A model generated the notes under the pieces. The model had not been told where the DNA came from. It saw only the letters and a list, made by a program, of their open reading frames with translations, and made no database searches. Positions 23,621 through 32,506 of a stretch of 38,896 bases of DNA are shown piece after piece. A program made the position numbers and the translations under genes. Numbering within the stretch: position 1 is the stretch's first letter; the number at the start of each line of letters is the position of its first letter. This DNA comes from Hamadaea sp. (GTDB lineage: Bacteria; Actinomycetota; Actinomycetes; Mycobacteriales; Micromonosporaceae), in the NCBI GenBank assembly GCA_013361475.1, contig JABFYB010000661.1:1-38896 (forward strand). The letters run 5' to 3'.

Positions 23621-25693
23621 CTAGGGCAGGTTCCAGCGTTGGGCGGCCCCGCCGGAGCACGTCCAGATCTGCGCCTGGGTGCCGTCGGCGGTCGACCCGC
23701 CCGCGGCGTCGAGGCACTTGCCGGACTGCGGGTTGCGCAGACTGCCGTCGGTCTGTGGAACCCAGTTCTGCGCGCCGGTCCCGTTGCACGTCCACAGCTG
23801 GACCTTGGTTCCGTCGGCGGAGCCGCCGCCGGCGACGTCCAGGCATTTGCCCAGCACCCGCCAGGTCTGCCCGACCGGCGACCACTGCTGCGCCGCCGAT
23901 CCGTTGCACGTCCAGAGCTGGATCTTCGTGCCGTCGGCGGTCCCGGCCCCGCTCACGTCGAGGCACTTCCAGCCCGGCCCCGTGATCGCCCCGCTGCCGG
24001 GTGCGCGAGCGATCGTGAAGTCGTCGACGTCGAACAGCCCGCCGCCGGTCCCGGTGAAGGTCAGATAGAGCGTCTGCACCCCACTTGGTACGCCCGAAAG
24101 CTGCGTACTGACGTCGGCGAAGGTCGTCCAGCCGCCCGTGTTCGGGACGGCGACCGTGCCCAGCACCGTTCCGGTCGCCGAACCGGTGCGGATCTGGATC
24201 ACCCCGCCCGGCCCGCCGGAGACCACCCGCGCCTTGAACCTCGTGACACCGGTCAGGTCGAGTCCGGCGTACGCCGCCCAGTCGCCCGGGTCGACGAAGC
24301 CGAGCGTCTGCCCGTTGTGCGCCCCGCTCTTCGCGTACGGCGACACCCCACTGGCGCTGCTGAAGGATTCGGCCTGAACGGTGCGGTCGACGCCGGCCGG
24401 CTTGATCCGGACGTTGCGGAACGAGGCGTCGTCGCCGGTGCCGTGATTCTGCAAGCCGATGTACCCGGCCAACGATCGGGCGGGATCGGTGTTGGTGAAG
24501 TCGTTGATCTTCACCCCGTTGAGGAATACCTGCAGCCGCTCACCGGAGACCGTGATCTCGAACGTGTTCCAGCTTCCCGGCGGATTCACGGCCGCGTCAC
24601 GAGCCGCGACGTCGGCCGACTGGAATCCGTAGACCGCCCCCGTCGTGCGATCCGCGCTGTCGGTCGCGTCGATCTGGATCTCATAGCCGTTGTTCACCGC
24701 CGACCAGGGATCCGCCGAGGCCGGGAAGCCCACGAACACCCCGGAGTTGTCGTCACCGGCCAGCCGCCAGTCGAGTTTGAGCGAGTAGTCGGTGAACTGC
24801 TGGGCCGAGTACCAGAACAGGCCCATCCCGTCGAAGGAGCTCAGCGTCGCGTCGGCGTTGGCGAATCCGCCCGGCCCGGCCTGCGACCAACCCGTGGTGG
24901 AGCCGTTATACAGCGAGGTGTATCCCGACTCCGGCCGGCAGTCGGCGTTGACCCGGCGGGCGGCGTACCGGATGCCGCCGAGCAGGAGCGCCCGGAACCC
25001 GGACTCGGAGTACGCAGCCTGCGTGTGCCCGCTGCCCGTGTAGAACGATCGTCCACTTCCGACGGTCTTGCACCACGTGTGCGGGTGGTCGGCGCCCATG
25101 CCACCACCGGTGTAGCTGGACTCGTCCAGGCTGGCCAGGACGTGCGCGGTCGACCGTGGGTTGGTCTGGTAGTTGTACCACTCGTCGGTACGGACCCAGG
25201 TCTGGCCGAGCCCGGCGGTGGCCGCGTGCGCGCGGTCCTCGACCTTGATCGTGGCGGACTGGATCGCGGGATGCGAGGCGAACCACGCGCCCACCAGCTC
25301 GCCGTAGAACGGCCAGCCGTACTCGGTGTCGGCCGCCGCGTGGACGCCGACGAACCCGCCCCCGCCGCGGATGTACGCCTCGAAGGCGGTCTGCTGCGCC
25401 TCGTCCAGCACGTCGCCGGTCGTGTTGAGGAAGACGACCGCCTCGTACTGCGCCAAGGTGCCCGCGGTGAAGACGGCGGCGTCCTCCGTGGCGGTCACGG
25501 TGAAGTTGTTCGCCGTCCCCAGGTCCCGGATGGTCTGGACGCCGACCGCGATCGAGTCGTGCCGGAAACCCGCGGTCTTGCTGAACACCAGCACGTCGTA
25601 CGCCGTGTCGGCGGCACAGGCGGCGGTCTCGGCCCCGGCGACCAAGGTCGACGCCAGCGCGACCGACCAGAGGATGCTTCGCAGAGTTCTCAT
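23621..25693 (-). CDS. Secreted ThuA-DUF1080-CBM6-CBM13 multidomain protein
   Basis: A 690-residue secreted protein. Signal peptide 1-28; ThuA domain about 32-245 (VLVFSKTAGFRHDSI, FVGVHAAADTEYGWPFYGELVGAWFASHP, GRSFYTGSGH); DUF1080 (3-keto-disaccharide hydrolase family) about 250-432 (SLYNGSTTGW, DNSGVFVGFP, NGYEIQIDA, WNTFEITVSG); CBM6 about 438-563; ricin-type CBM13 about 568-690. ThuA is linked to trehalose and keto-sugar metabolism, and DUF1080 enzymes cleave 3-keto-glycosides. The two binding modules suggest a polysaccharide-attached enzyme. The ATG overlaps the stop of the upstream sugar dehydrogenase gene (ATGA), so the two are co-translated and probably work in sequence. Confidence 0.88.
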   Translation of the reverse strand: MRTLRSILWSVALASTLVAGAETAACAADTAYDVLVFSKTAGFRHDSIAVGVQTIRDLGTANNFTVTATEDAAVFTAGTLAQYEAVVFLNTTGDVLDEAQQTAFEAYIRGGGGFVGVHAAADTEYGWPFYGELVGAWFASHPAIQSATIKVEDRAHAATAGLGQTWVRTDEWYNYQTNPRSTAHVLASLDESSYTGGGMGADHPHTWCKTVGSGRSFYTGSGHTQAAYSESGFRALLLGGIRYAARRVNADCRPESGYTSLYNGSTTGWSQAGPGGFANADATLSSFDGMGLFWYSAQQFTDYSLKLDWRLAGDDNSGVFVGFPASADPWSAVNNGYEIQIDATDSADRTTGAVYGFQSADVAARDAAVNPPGSWNTFEITVSGERLQVFLNGVKINDFTNTDPARSLAGYIGLQNHGTGDDASFRNVRIKPAGVDRTVQAESFSSASGVSPYAKSGAHNGQTLGFVDPGDWAAYAGLDLTGVTRFKARVVSGGPGGVIQIRTGSATGTVLGTVAVPNTGGWTTFADVSTQLSGVPSGVQTLYLTFTGTGGGLFDVDDFTIARAPGSGAITGPGWKCLDVSGAGTADGTKIQLWTCNGSAAQQWSPVGQTWRVLGKCLDVAGGGSADGTKVQLWTCNGTGAQNWVPQTDGSLRNPQSGKCLDAAGGSTADGTQAQIWTCSGGAAQRWNLP

Positions 25694-28600
25694 GGCAGCG
25701 TCCACTTCTGGTTGGCGCCGGCCGTGCAGTCGTAAATGATCAACTGCGTGGCGTCGGCGATCGAGCCACCGGGGACGTCGAGGCACCGCCCCGACTGCGG
25801 ATTGCGTAGTGTGCCGTCGGCCTGCGCGACCCAGTTCTGCGCGCCGGTCCCGTTGCACGTCCACAACTGCACGACCGTGCCGTTGGCGGTGTTGCCGCCG
25901 GAGATGTCCAGGCACTTGCCCAGCGACCGCCAGGTCTGCCCGACCGGCGCCCACCGCTGCGCGTTCGTCCCGTTGCAGGTGTAGAGCTGAACGTGGGTGC
26001 CGTCGGCGGTGTTCGCCCCGGCGACGTCGGCACACTTGCCCGCCAACCCGACGATAGCGCCGGTGGCGCCGCTGCCGAGCCGGTTCAGCGTGAAGTTGTC
26101 GAGGTCGAAGAGGGCGCCACTGCCACCGGTGAAGACCAGGTACAGCGGGCCGGAGGCGGAACCGGTGAGCGTCGTCGACACCGTCTGGAAGGTCTCCCAG
26201 CCGCCGGTCACCGGCACGGCGACCGCACCGAGCTGCGTACCGGTCGGGGAACCGGAGCGGATCTGGATCGTGCCGCCGACCCCGTTCGAGGAGATCCGGG
26301 CGGAGAAGCCGACCGCGCCGGTGGTGCTGATCCCGGCGTACGCCGCCCAGTCGCCGTTCTCCACGAAGCCGAGCGTCCTGCCCCCGGTCGCCGGAGTATG
26401 CGTGGCGATCCCGACGCCCGACTGCGACGTGTAACTCTCGCCTTCGGCCGCCGCCGCGTTGTTCGTCACGAACGTGATCGAGTCGAGGTCGAACAACGCG
26501 CCCGCTCCCCCGGCGAAGACCAGGTAGAGCCGTTGCGTACCGGACGGCGGGTTCGTGATCGCGCCGCTGACCGTGGTGAAGGTGTCCCAGGCCCCGGTCA
26601 CTGGAACGGTGGCCTGCCCGATCACCTGCCCGGTCGGCGAGCCGGTCCGCAGCTGCAGCGTGCCGCCGACCCCGGCCGACGAGGCGCGCGCGACGAACGA
26701 CGCCGCATTGCCCACGGCGTACGGGTCGAACGCGATCCAATCTCCATTGTGGATGTCGCCGACGGTCTTGCCGCCTTCGGCCGCCGCCTTGGCGAACTGG
26801 TTGATCCCGGACGCGGCGGTGTAGTGCTCGGCCTGCCGATGCTTGGGCTGGGCGATGTTCTGGGCGTGCGTGGTCAGCGCGGGCTGGCCGTTCGCGCCGT
26901 TGTCGGTGTACTCGGCGTCGAAGACGCCGAAGATGTTCGCGGCGTCGTCATGCTCCCCGTCCACCGGTACGCTGATCGCCCCAGAACAGCCCGTCTGCGA
27001 CGTGATGGCATGGCCGTGGTTGTCGTGCCCGAGCACGTAGGTCATCTTGACCCGGGCGCAGTCGATCGTGCCGTCCTCGGGATCGCTGACGGTGATCTGG
27101 TAGGGCACGGTGTCGCCGAAGGCGAAGAGCGCACCGTTCGCCGGGAGCTGCACTCGCACGGTCGGCGCGGTGTTCCCCACCGTCACGATGACGCTCGACG
27201 TCCCGGTGTTGCCGGCCGGATCGCGTACCGTCAGCGTCGCGGTGAACTGTCCGTTCGCGGAGTAGGTCTTGCTCGGATTGGCCGCGGTCGAGGTGGTGCC
27301 GTCGCCGAACGCCCAGCTGTAGGTGAGCGCGCCGCCCTCCGGGTCGGACGAACCGGCGGCGGAGAAGGCGACCGTCAACGGGGCGAGGCCGGAGGTCTTG
27401 TCCGCCGACGCCTGAGCGATCGGCGCCCGGTCCGCCCCGGCGATGTACTCGATCCGGTAGAGCGCGGAGTTGGCGTCACCGTTGAAATAACCGGTGCCGT
27501 AGTCGAGCACGTAAAGCGCGCCGTTAGGGCCGAACGCGAGGTCCATGACCTGCTTGCCGGTCCACGGGAAGTTCGCGATCGCACCCGGCGTGCCGTCGGC
27601 GTTGACGTCGATCGCCTTGATCCAGCCCCGGCCGAACTCGCCCGCGAAGAAGTGACCGTCCAGTTCGGCGGGGAACTTGACCGTCGACGTCGACGCCGCG
27701 TTGTAGTGGTAGACCGGGCCGCCCATGGGCGATTCCGAGCCGCTGCCGAACTCCGGCGGCGAGCCGGCGTCACCCCCGTAGCGGATCCAGGCCGGCCGAG
27801 CCGCGGGCAGCGTCGTGAGGCCGGTGTTGCGGAACGAGTTGTTCGTCGGCCCGGTGGAGCAGGCGTACTTCGGACCCGTGGTGTCGGTGGCGAAGTTCCA
27901 CTCGTTGTAGGTCTCCGTCGTGGTGTTCGTGCCCGTGCAGTACGGCCATCCGTAGTTGCCCGGCGAGGCGATCCGGTTGAACTCGACCTGCCCGGCCGGG
28001 CCGCGGTTCGGATCGGTGCTGCCCGCGTCCGGCCCGTAGTCGCCGAGGTAGACCACCCCGGTCGCCTTGTCGACGCTCATCCGGAACGGGTTGCGGAAGC
28101 CCATCGCGTAGATCTCCGGCCGGGTCTTCGCCGTACCCGGGGCGAACAGGTTGCCGGCCGGAATGGTGTAGGTGCCGTCGTCGGCCACCTTGATCCGCAG
28201 CAGCTTGCCCCGCAGGTCATTGGTGTTCGCCGCGGTACGCTGCGCGTCGTACGCCGGATTCCGGTCGGCGCGCTCGTCGATGGGGGCGTACCCGGCGGAC
28301 GAGAACGGGTTGCTGTCGTCGCCGGTGGTCAGATAGAGGTTGCCGGCCGCGTCGAAGTCGATGTCGCCGCCGACGTGGCAGCAGATGCCCCGATCGGCCG
28401 GGGTCGACAGGACGACCTTCTCGCTGGCCAGGTTGAGCGTCCAGTCGGCGTTGAGGGTGAACCGGGACAGCCGGTTGACCCCCTGCCAGGCGGAGAAGTC
28501 GGTGCCGGTGGCCGGCGCGTCACCGCTCGGGGTGGCCAGCGGAGGCGCGTAGTAGAGGAAGATCGCTCGGTTGACCGCGAAGTTCGGGTCGACGCCCACG

Positions 28601-28896
28601 CCTTGGAGGCCCTCCTCGTCGTGGGAGTAGACCGGCAGCGTGCCGATCACCGTCGTCGTCCCGGCCGCGTCCGTCCGGCGCAGCTTGCCGTCCCGCGCGG
28701 TATGCAGAACCGAGGTGTCCGGGAGGACCGCGAGCGACATCGGCTCGCCCATCTCGGCCAGGCCACGGGCCATCTCGACTTGCTGATAGTCGGCCGCGTC
28801 GATCGTGGTGTGCGCGACCGCGGGACTGCCGGCCACCGGCACGAGGACGAATCCGGCGGCGAGCGCTAACGCCGCGGGAAGAGTGGAGCGGTTCAT
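25690..28896 (-). CDS. Secreted PQQ-type glucose/sorbosone dehydrogenase with PKD, CBM6 and CBM13 modules
   Basis: A 1068-residue secreted protein. Signal peptide 1-28; glucose/sorbosone dehydrogenase propeller about 35-485, with CCHVGGDIDFDAAGNLYLTTGDD near 172 and PEIYAMGFRNPFRMSVD near 260; PKD domain about 490-575; a conserved beta-rich region 576-685; two CBM6 modules about 687-811 and 817-938; ricin-type CBM13 about 946-1068. The family uses PQQ to oxidise sugars, passing electrons to an outside acceptor. No PQQ synthesis gene is in the window. AGGAAGG lies upstream of ATG at 28896. It overlaps the ThuA-DUF1080 gene, suggesting that oxidation precedes cleavage. The true sugar substrate is not known. 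Confidence 0.9.
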   Translation of the reverse strand: MNRSTLPAALALAAGFVLVPVAGSPAVAHTTIDAADYQQVEMARGLAEMGEPMSLAVLPDTSVLHTARDGKLRRTDAAGTTTVIGTLPVYSHDEEGLQGVGVDPNFAVNRAIFLYYAPPLATPSGDAPATGTDFSAWQGVNRLSRFTLNADWTLNLASEKVVLSTPADRGICCHVGGDIDFDAAGNLYLTTGDDSNPFSSAGYAPIDERADRNPAYDAQRTAANTNDLRGKLLRIKVADDGTYTIPAGNLFAPGTAKTRPEIYAMGFRNPFRMSVDKATGVVYLGDYGPDAGSTDPNRGPAGQVEFNRIASPGNYGWPYCTGTNTTTETYNEWNFATDTTGPKYACSTGPTNNSFRNTGLTTLPAARPAWIRYGGDAGSPPEFGSGSESPMGGPVYHYNAASTSTVKFPAELDGHFFAGEFGRGWIKAIDVNADGTPGAIANFPWTGKQVMDLAFGPNGALYVLDYGTGYFNGDANSALYRIEYIAGADRAPIAQASADKTSGLAPLTVAFSAAGSSDPEGGALTYSWAFGDGTTSTAANPSKTYSANGQFTATLTVRDPAGNTGTSSVIVTVGNTAPTVRVQLPANGALFAFGDTVPYQITVSDPEDGTIDCARVKMTYVLGHDNHGHAITSQTGCSGAISVPVDGEHDDAANIFGVFDAEYTDNGANGQPALTTHAQNIAQPKHRQAEHYTAASGINQFAKAAAEGGKTVGDIHNGDWIAFDPYAVGNAASFVARASSAGVGGTLQLRTGSPTGQVIGQATVPVTGAWDTFTTVSGAITNPPSGTQRLYLVFAGGAGALFDLDSITFVTNNAAAAEGESYTSQSGVGIATHTPATGGRTLGFVENGDWAAYAGISTTGAVGFSARISSNGVGGTIQIRSGSPTGTQLGAVAVPVTGGWETFQTVSTTLTGSASGPLYLVFTGGSGALFDLDNFTLNRLGSGATGAIVGLAGKCADVAGANTADGTHVQLYTCNGTNAQRWAPVGQTWRSLGKCLDISGGNTANGTVVQLWTCNGTGAQNWVAQADGTLRNPQSGRCLDVPGGSIADATQLIIYDCTAGANQKWTLP

Positions 28897-28907
28897 GAGG
28901 GTGCCTT

Positions 28908-28928
28908 CCTGACTCGGGGGAAGTCAGG
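28908..28928 (-). promoter_or_regulatory. Small dyad just upstream of the dehydrogenase ribosome site
   Basis: CCTGACT and AGTCAGG (7+7, seven-base spacer) lie 12 bases before the ATG at 28896. The GGAAGG site overlaps or directly follows the 3' arm. It may be an operator or an RNA hairpin that limits access to the ribosome site; the sequence does not decide. Confidence 0.4.
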
Positions 28929-28958
28929 CGCGCGCCGCCGCGCCGTCATGGGGGTCAG

Positions 28959-28993
28959 GCCTGCGAGCGGCTGGACGCCGGCCGCTCGCAGGC
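28959..28993 (-). terminator. Hairpin between oxidoreductase and dehydrogenase genes
   Basis: GCCTGCGAGCGGC pairs perfectly with its complement over 13 bp around a nine-base loop. Together with repeat copy C it should end the ROK-CUT2-oxidoreductase transcript, so the two secreted proteins are probably transcribed separately. The 190-base gap (28897-29086) holds only these hairpins and the small dyad. Confidence 0.65.
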
Positions 28994-29007
28994 GGGTCGG
29001 GTCGGCC

Positions 29008-29066
29008 CTGGATCAGGGTTCCGGGTCGAACGACGGGTCATGATTCGACCTGGATCCCTGATCCAG
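29008..29066. repeat. 59-bp palindromic repeat, family 1 copy C
   Basis: CTGGATCAGGG at 29008-29018 and its complement at 29056-29066 form the outer stem. The left arm, from GGATCAGGG to GGGTCGAA, matches copies A and B over 21 bases. The inner part has diverged and pairs less well than in copy A. It lies 20 bases after the stop of the oxidoreductase gene, between two genes of the same strand. Confidence 0.8.
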
Positions 29067-29086
29067 CGCCCACCACGCAGGCGGGA

Positions 29087-30298
29087 TCAGGCGGTGGTCA
29101 GCACGGGGTCGACCCCGGTCCAGGCGGAGTCGCTGCCGGCCGAGCGCAGGACCGCGTCGAGCACCCGCTGCACCTGGAGTGCGTCCTCGAAGGACGGTGC
29201 GGGGTCGGTGCCGTCGGCGATGGCCTGCACGAAGTCGCGCATCTGATGGGTGAAGGAGTGTTCGTAGCCGAGGATGTGACCGGGCGGCCACCAGGCGGCC
29301 ACGTAGGGATGCTCGGGCTCGGTCACCAGAATCCGGGTGAACCCCTGCTCCGGGCCGGGCCGCGTCGCGTCGTAGAACTCCAGCTCGTTCAGCCGTTCCA
29401 GGTCGAACGCGAGCGAGCCGTGGGCGCCGTTGACCTCGACTCGCAACGCGTTCTTCCGGCCGGTGGCGAACCGGGTCGCCTCATACGTGGCGACCGCTCC
29501 CCCGTCGAGCCGGGCGGTGAACAGCGCCGCGTCGTCGACCGTCACCCGGCCCGTGGCGAGCTCGCCGTCGGCCTCGGAGGCCGCTGCCGCCAGTCCACTA
29601 GAGACGGACGGCAGCGGCCGCTCCCGGACGAAGGTCTCGGTGAGCGCGCTGACCCCCGTGATGCGCTGACCGGTGACGTACTGGGTCAGGTCGACGATGT
29701 GCGCGCCGATGTCGCCCAGCGCGCCCGACCCGGCCCGGTCCTTCTGCAACCGCCAGACCAGCGGGAACTGCGGATCGACGATCCAGTCCTGCAGGTACGC
29801 CGCCCGGATGTGCCGGATCGTGCCCAGCCGCCCGGCCGCGATCAGCTCCCGCATCAGCGCGACGGCCGGCACCCGGCGGTAGTTGAACCCGCACAGGCTG
29901 CGGATGCCCGATCCGCGGGCGAAGGCGGCGGCGGTCACCATGGCCGAGGCCTCCTCGACCGTGTTGGCCAGCGGCTTCTCGCACAGGACGTGCTTGCCGG
30001 CGGCCAGCGCGGCGAGGGTGATCTCGGCGTGGCTGTCCCCCGGGGTGCAGACGTCGATCACGTCGATGTCGTCCCGGGCGACCAGCTCCCGCCAGTCCGT
30101 CATGGCGGACTCCCAGCCGAGGCGATCGGCGGCCGCGGCGACGTTGGCCTCGTCCCGGCCGCAGATCGCCGTCATCCGCACTCGCAGGGGCAGGTCGAAG
30201 GCCCGGTTCACGGTACGCCACGCCTGTGAGTGCGCCGCGCCCATGAACGCGTACCCGACCATGCCGATCCGCAGCTCTCCACCGTCTGTCGTGGACAC
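29087..30298 (-). CDS. Gfo/Idh/MocA family oxidoreductase
   Basis: A 403-residue NAD(P)-dependent sugar oxidoreductase. The Rossmann motif is RIGMVGYAFMGAAHS at the N-terminus. The family catalytic lysine is in CEKPLAN (about residue 108), and GSGALGDIGAHIVDL carries the conserved Asp and His of the substrate site. GTG at 30298 is chosen because GGAGGTT lies six bases upstream; an in-frame upstream ATG at 30316 precedes that site. It is cytoplasmic and follows the sugar-binding protein gene by 45 bases. In this operon it probably reduces an imported keto-sugar or oxidises an imported sugar or inositol. Confidence 0.9.
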   Translation of the reverse strand: MSTTDGGELRIGMVGYAFMGAAHSQAWRTVNRAFDLPLRVRMTAICGRDEANVAAAADRLGWESAMTDWRELVARDDIDVIDVCTPGDSHAEITLAALAAGKHVLCEKPLANTVEEASAMVTAAAFARGSGIRSLCGFNYRRVPAVALMRELIAAGRLGTIRHIRAAYLQDWIVDPQFPLVWRLQKDRAGSGALGDIGAHIVDLTQYVTGQRITGVSALTETFVRERPLPSVSSGLAAAASEADGELATGRVTVDDAALFTARLDGGAVATYEATRFATGRKNALRVEVNGAHGSLAFDLERLNELEFYDATRPGPEQGFTRILVTEPEHPYVAAWWPPGHILGYEHSFTHQMRDFVQAIADGTDPAPSFEDALQVQRVLDAVLRSAGSDSAWTGVDPVLTTA

Positions 30299-30343
30299 TG
30301 ATGAAACCTCCAGCAATAACCGAACGCCAGAACCGAGGAACGA

Positions 30344-31396
30344 TCAGAACCCGAGCTTCAGGTACGTGCTCGCGTTCTCCTTCGTGATCGTCTCGGAGGA
30401 GAGGATGATCTCCTTCGGGACCTGGAGTTCGACCAGATCCGCCATCCCCCGCCCCTGCGCGATGAGCCGGGCCAGCGAGATTGCCGACGACGCCATCGAC
30501 GGGCTGTAGGTGACCGTCGCCTTGAGGACCGACTTGTCGGCCGCGATGTCCTCGATCGCCTTCTTCGACCCGGCCCCGCCGACCATGATGAACTCGCTCC
30601 GGTTGGCCGCCGTGATCGCCGCGAGGACGCCGATGCCCTGGTCGTCGTCGTGGTTCCACAGCGCGTCGAGCTTCGGCAGCGCCTGGAGGAGGTTCTGGGC
30701 CTCCTTCTGGCCGGTGTCGGCGGTGAACCGGGCCGCCCGCCGGTTGGCGACCTTGAAGCCATAGGTCTTCAACGCGTCGGCGAAGCCCTTGCTGCGCTCC
30801 TGGGTCAGCTCCAGCTCGTCCATGCCGGCGATCTCGCCGATCACCGGGCTCGCGACGTTCTTCGCCTTCATGGCCTTGCCGATGTAGTGCCCGGCGGCCA
30901 CCCCCATGCCGTAGTTGTCGCCCTTGATCTGCAGCCGGTACGCCAGCGCGTCGGGGAACGCCCGGTCCAGGTTGACCACCGGGATCCCGGCCTCCATCGC
31001 CTTGAGCCCGAACGCGTTCAGCTCCTTGCCGTCGTGCGGCAGCAGGACGATGACGTCGGGCTTCTCGGCGATCAGCGTGTCGAGGGCGGCCCGCTGCGCG
31101 GCCGCGTCCTTGCCCGCCTCGACCTGCTTGAACGTGACGTCCGAGTACGCCGCCGCCTGCGCCTTCGCGTTGTTGGTGATGGCGGCGATCCAGCCGTGGT
31201 CGGCGGCCGGGGCGGAGAACCCGATGGTGACCGCCTTCCCGGCGGCGACGTTGGGGTTGCTGGCCTCGGCGCCCTTGGTCTGCGCCGTGGTGGGGTTGTT
31301 CGACTCGTTGCTCGTGCACGCGGCGAGGACCGCGCCGGCGCCGAGGGCCGCGCCGCCGAACAGCAGGCTGCGGCGGGACGGGTGGGTCATGCGCAT
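30344..31396 (-). CDS. CUT2 sugar-binding lipoprotein (RbsB type)
   Basis: A 350-residue periplasmic-binding protein of family 4 (ribose/galactose-binding fold). The N-terminus THPSRRSLLFGGAALGAG has a twin-arginine motif, and the lipobox LAAC gives Cys27, so it is probably a Tat-exported lipoprotein. AVTIGFSAPAADHGWIAAITNNAKAQA and DVIVLLPHDGKELN are typical of the RbsB family. ATG at 31396 lies five bases after GGAGG; ATG at 31390 is also possible. It follows the permease gene by 81 bases with no clear terminator. It should capture a monosaccharide or keto-sugar for the CUT2 importer. Confidence 0.92.
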   Translation of the reverse strand: MRMTHPSRRSLLFGGAALGAGAVLAACTSNESNNPTTAQTKGAEASNPNVAAGKAVTIGFSAPAADHGWIAAITNNAKAQAAAYSDVTFKQVEAGKDAAAQRAALDTLIAEKPDVIVLLPHDGKELNAFGLKAMEAGIPVVNLDRAFPDALAYRLQIKGDNYGMGVAAGHYIGKAMKAKNVASPVIGEIAGMDELELTQERSKGFADALKTYGFKVANRRAARFTADTGQKEAQNLLQALPKLDALWNHDDDQGIGVLAAITAANRSEFIMVGGAGSKKAIEDIAADKSVLKATVTYSPSMASSAISLARLIAQGRGMADLVELQVPKEIILSSETITKENASTYLKLGF

Positions 31397-31477
31397 GACA
31401 ACCTCCGAAATGGACGGAAAAAGGGTGCGGGGTACCCAGCCGTCGCCCAGGAAGTGACGACAGCCGATCGGAAAGAA

Positions 31478-32494
31478 TCAGGCTCTACGGAACAGCGTGG
31501 TCAGCGATCGGAACCGGATCTGCTGGACGAGCACGGCCAGCACGATGATGCCGCCCTTGACCATGTTCTGGACCTCGGTGGGCAGGTTGGCGATGGCGAA
31601 CAGATTGGTGATCGCCGAGAAGACGATCACGCCGAACATCGAGCCGACGATCGTCCCCCGCCCGCCGGAGAGCAGCGTGCCTCCGATGATCGCGGCGGCG
31701 ATGGCGTCGAGTTCGTAGAGTTCGGCCGCGGCCGCCTGGGCGGAGGTGGCCAGCGAGGTGAGCATGATCGCGGCGATGCCGCAGCACAGCCCGGACAGCG
31801 CGTACAGCAGGAGCGTGTGCCGCCGGACGTTGATCCCGGCCAGCCGGGCCGCTTCGGCGTTGCTGCCGATGGCGACCGTACGCCGGCCGAACGTGGTGCG
31901 GTTGAGCAGCACCCAGCCGAGCGCCGCGGCGACGGCCAGGATGATGACCAGCATGGGGATCCCCGCGACCTTCGTAGTCGCGATCCCGTTGATGAACTGG
32001 TCGCCGGAGACCTGGGTCTGTTTGCCGGAGATCTGGGCGGCCAGACCTCGGGCGGCGACCAGCATCGCCAGCGTCGCGATGAACGGCACGAGCCGCCCGT
32101 ACGCGATGAGCAGGCCGTTGAGGGCGCCGGCGACGGTGCCGACCGCGAGCGCGGCGAAGATCATGCCGGCCGCTCCGTAGGACTGCGTCGCCAAGGTCGT
32201 CGACCAGACCCCGGCGAGCGCGATCAACGCACCGACCGACAGGTCGATGCCGCCGCCGATGATCACGAAGGTCACGCCGACGGTCACCACACCGATGGCG
32301 GCCGCCTGTTGCAGGATCACCAGCATGTTGTTGACGACCCAGTCGGAGTCGCCGTACAGGTCGGGCCGGATGATCGCGCCGATCACGAACAGCACGACCA
32401 GCACCCCGACCAGGCCGAGGTTGCGCCACAGCGACTCGGTGGGGATCGCCCGCCACCAGCCGCCACGCTCCACAACGGACGTCTGAGCCGTCAC
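31478..32494 (-). CDS. CUT2 sugar ABC transporter permease (RbsC type)
   Basis: A 338-residue permease with eight to ten hydrophobic helices. VGVTFVIIGGGIDLSVGALIALAG is the strongly conserved RbsC-family signature, and AIGSNAEAARLAGINVRRH contains the cytoplasmic loop that contacts the ATPase. GTG at 32494 has AAGGAG about eight bases upstream. It lies 12 bases after the ATPase stop. Two permease copies would pair with the double-domain ATPase. The sugar cannot be named from the sequence. Confidence 0.93.
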   Translation of the reverse strand: MTAQTSVVERGGWWRAIPTESLWRNLGLVGVLVVLFVIGAIIRPDLYGDSDWVVNNMLVILQQAAAIGVVTVGVTFVIIGGGIDLSVGALIALAGVWSTTLATQSYGAAGMIFAALAVGTVAGALNGLLIAYGRLVPFIATLAMLVAARGLAAQISGKQTQVSGDQFINGIATTKVAGIPMLVIILAVAAALGWVLLNRTTFGRRTVAIGSNAEAARLAGINVRRHTLLLYALSGLCCGIAAIMLTSLATSAQAAAAELYELDAIAAAIIGGTLLSGGRGTIVGSMFGVIVFSAITNLFAIANLPTEVQNMVKGGIIVLAVLVQQIRFRSLTTLFRRA

Positions 32495-32506
32495 CGTACA
32501 AGCTCC

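Noticed and set aside
22469-25735. A 1088-codon open frame on the plus strand
   Set aside because: It is antisense to the isomerase and ThuA-DUF1080 genes. Its translation is rich in R, G, D, V and P with no recognisable domain. Long antisense frames are expected at this GC content.
25993-28869. A 958-codon open frame on the plus strand
   Set aside because: It is the antisense shadow of the sugar dehydrogenase gene, whose translation shows clear domains, signal peptide and ribosome site.
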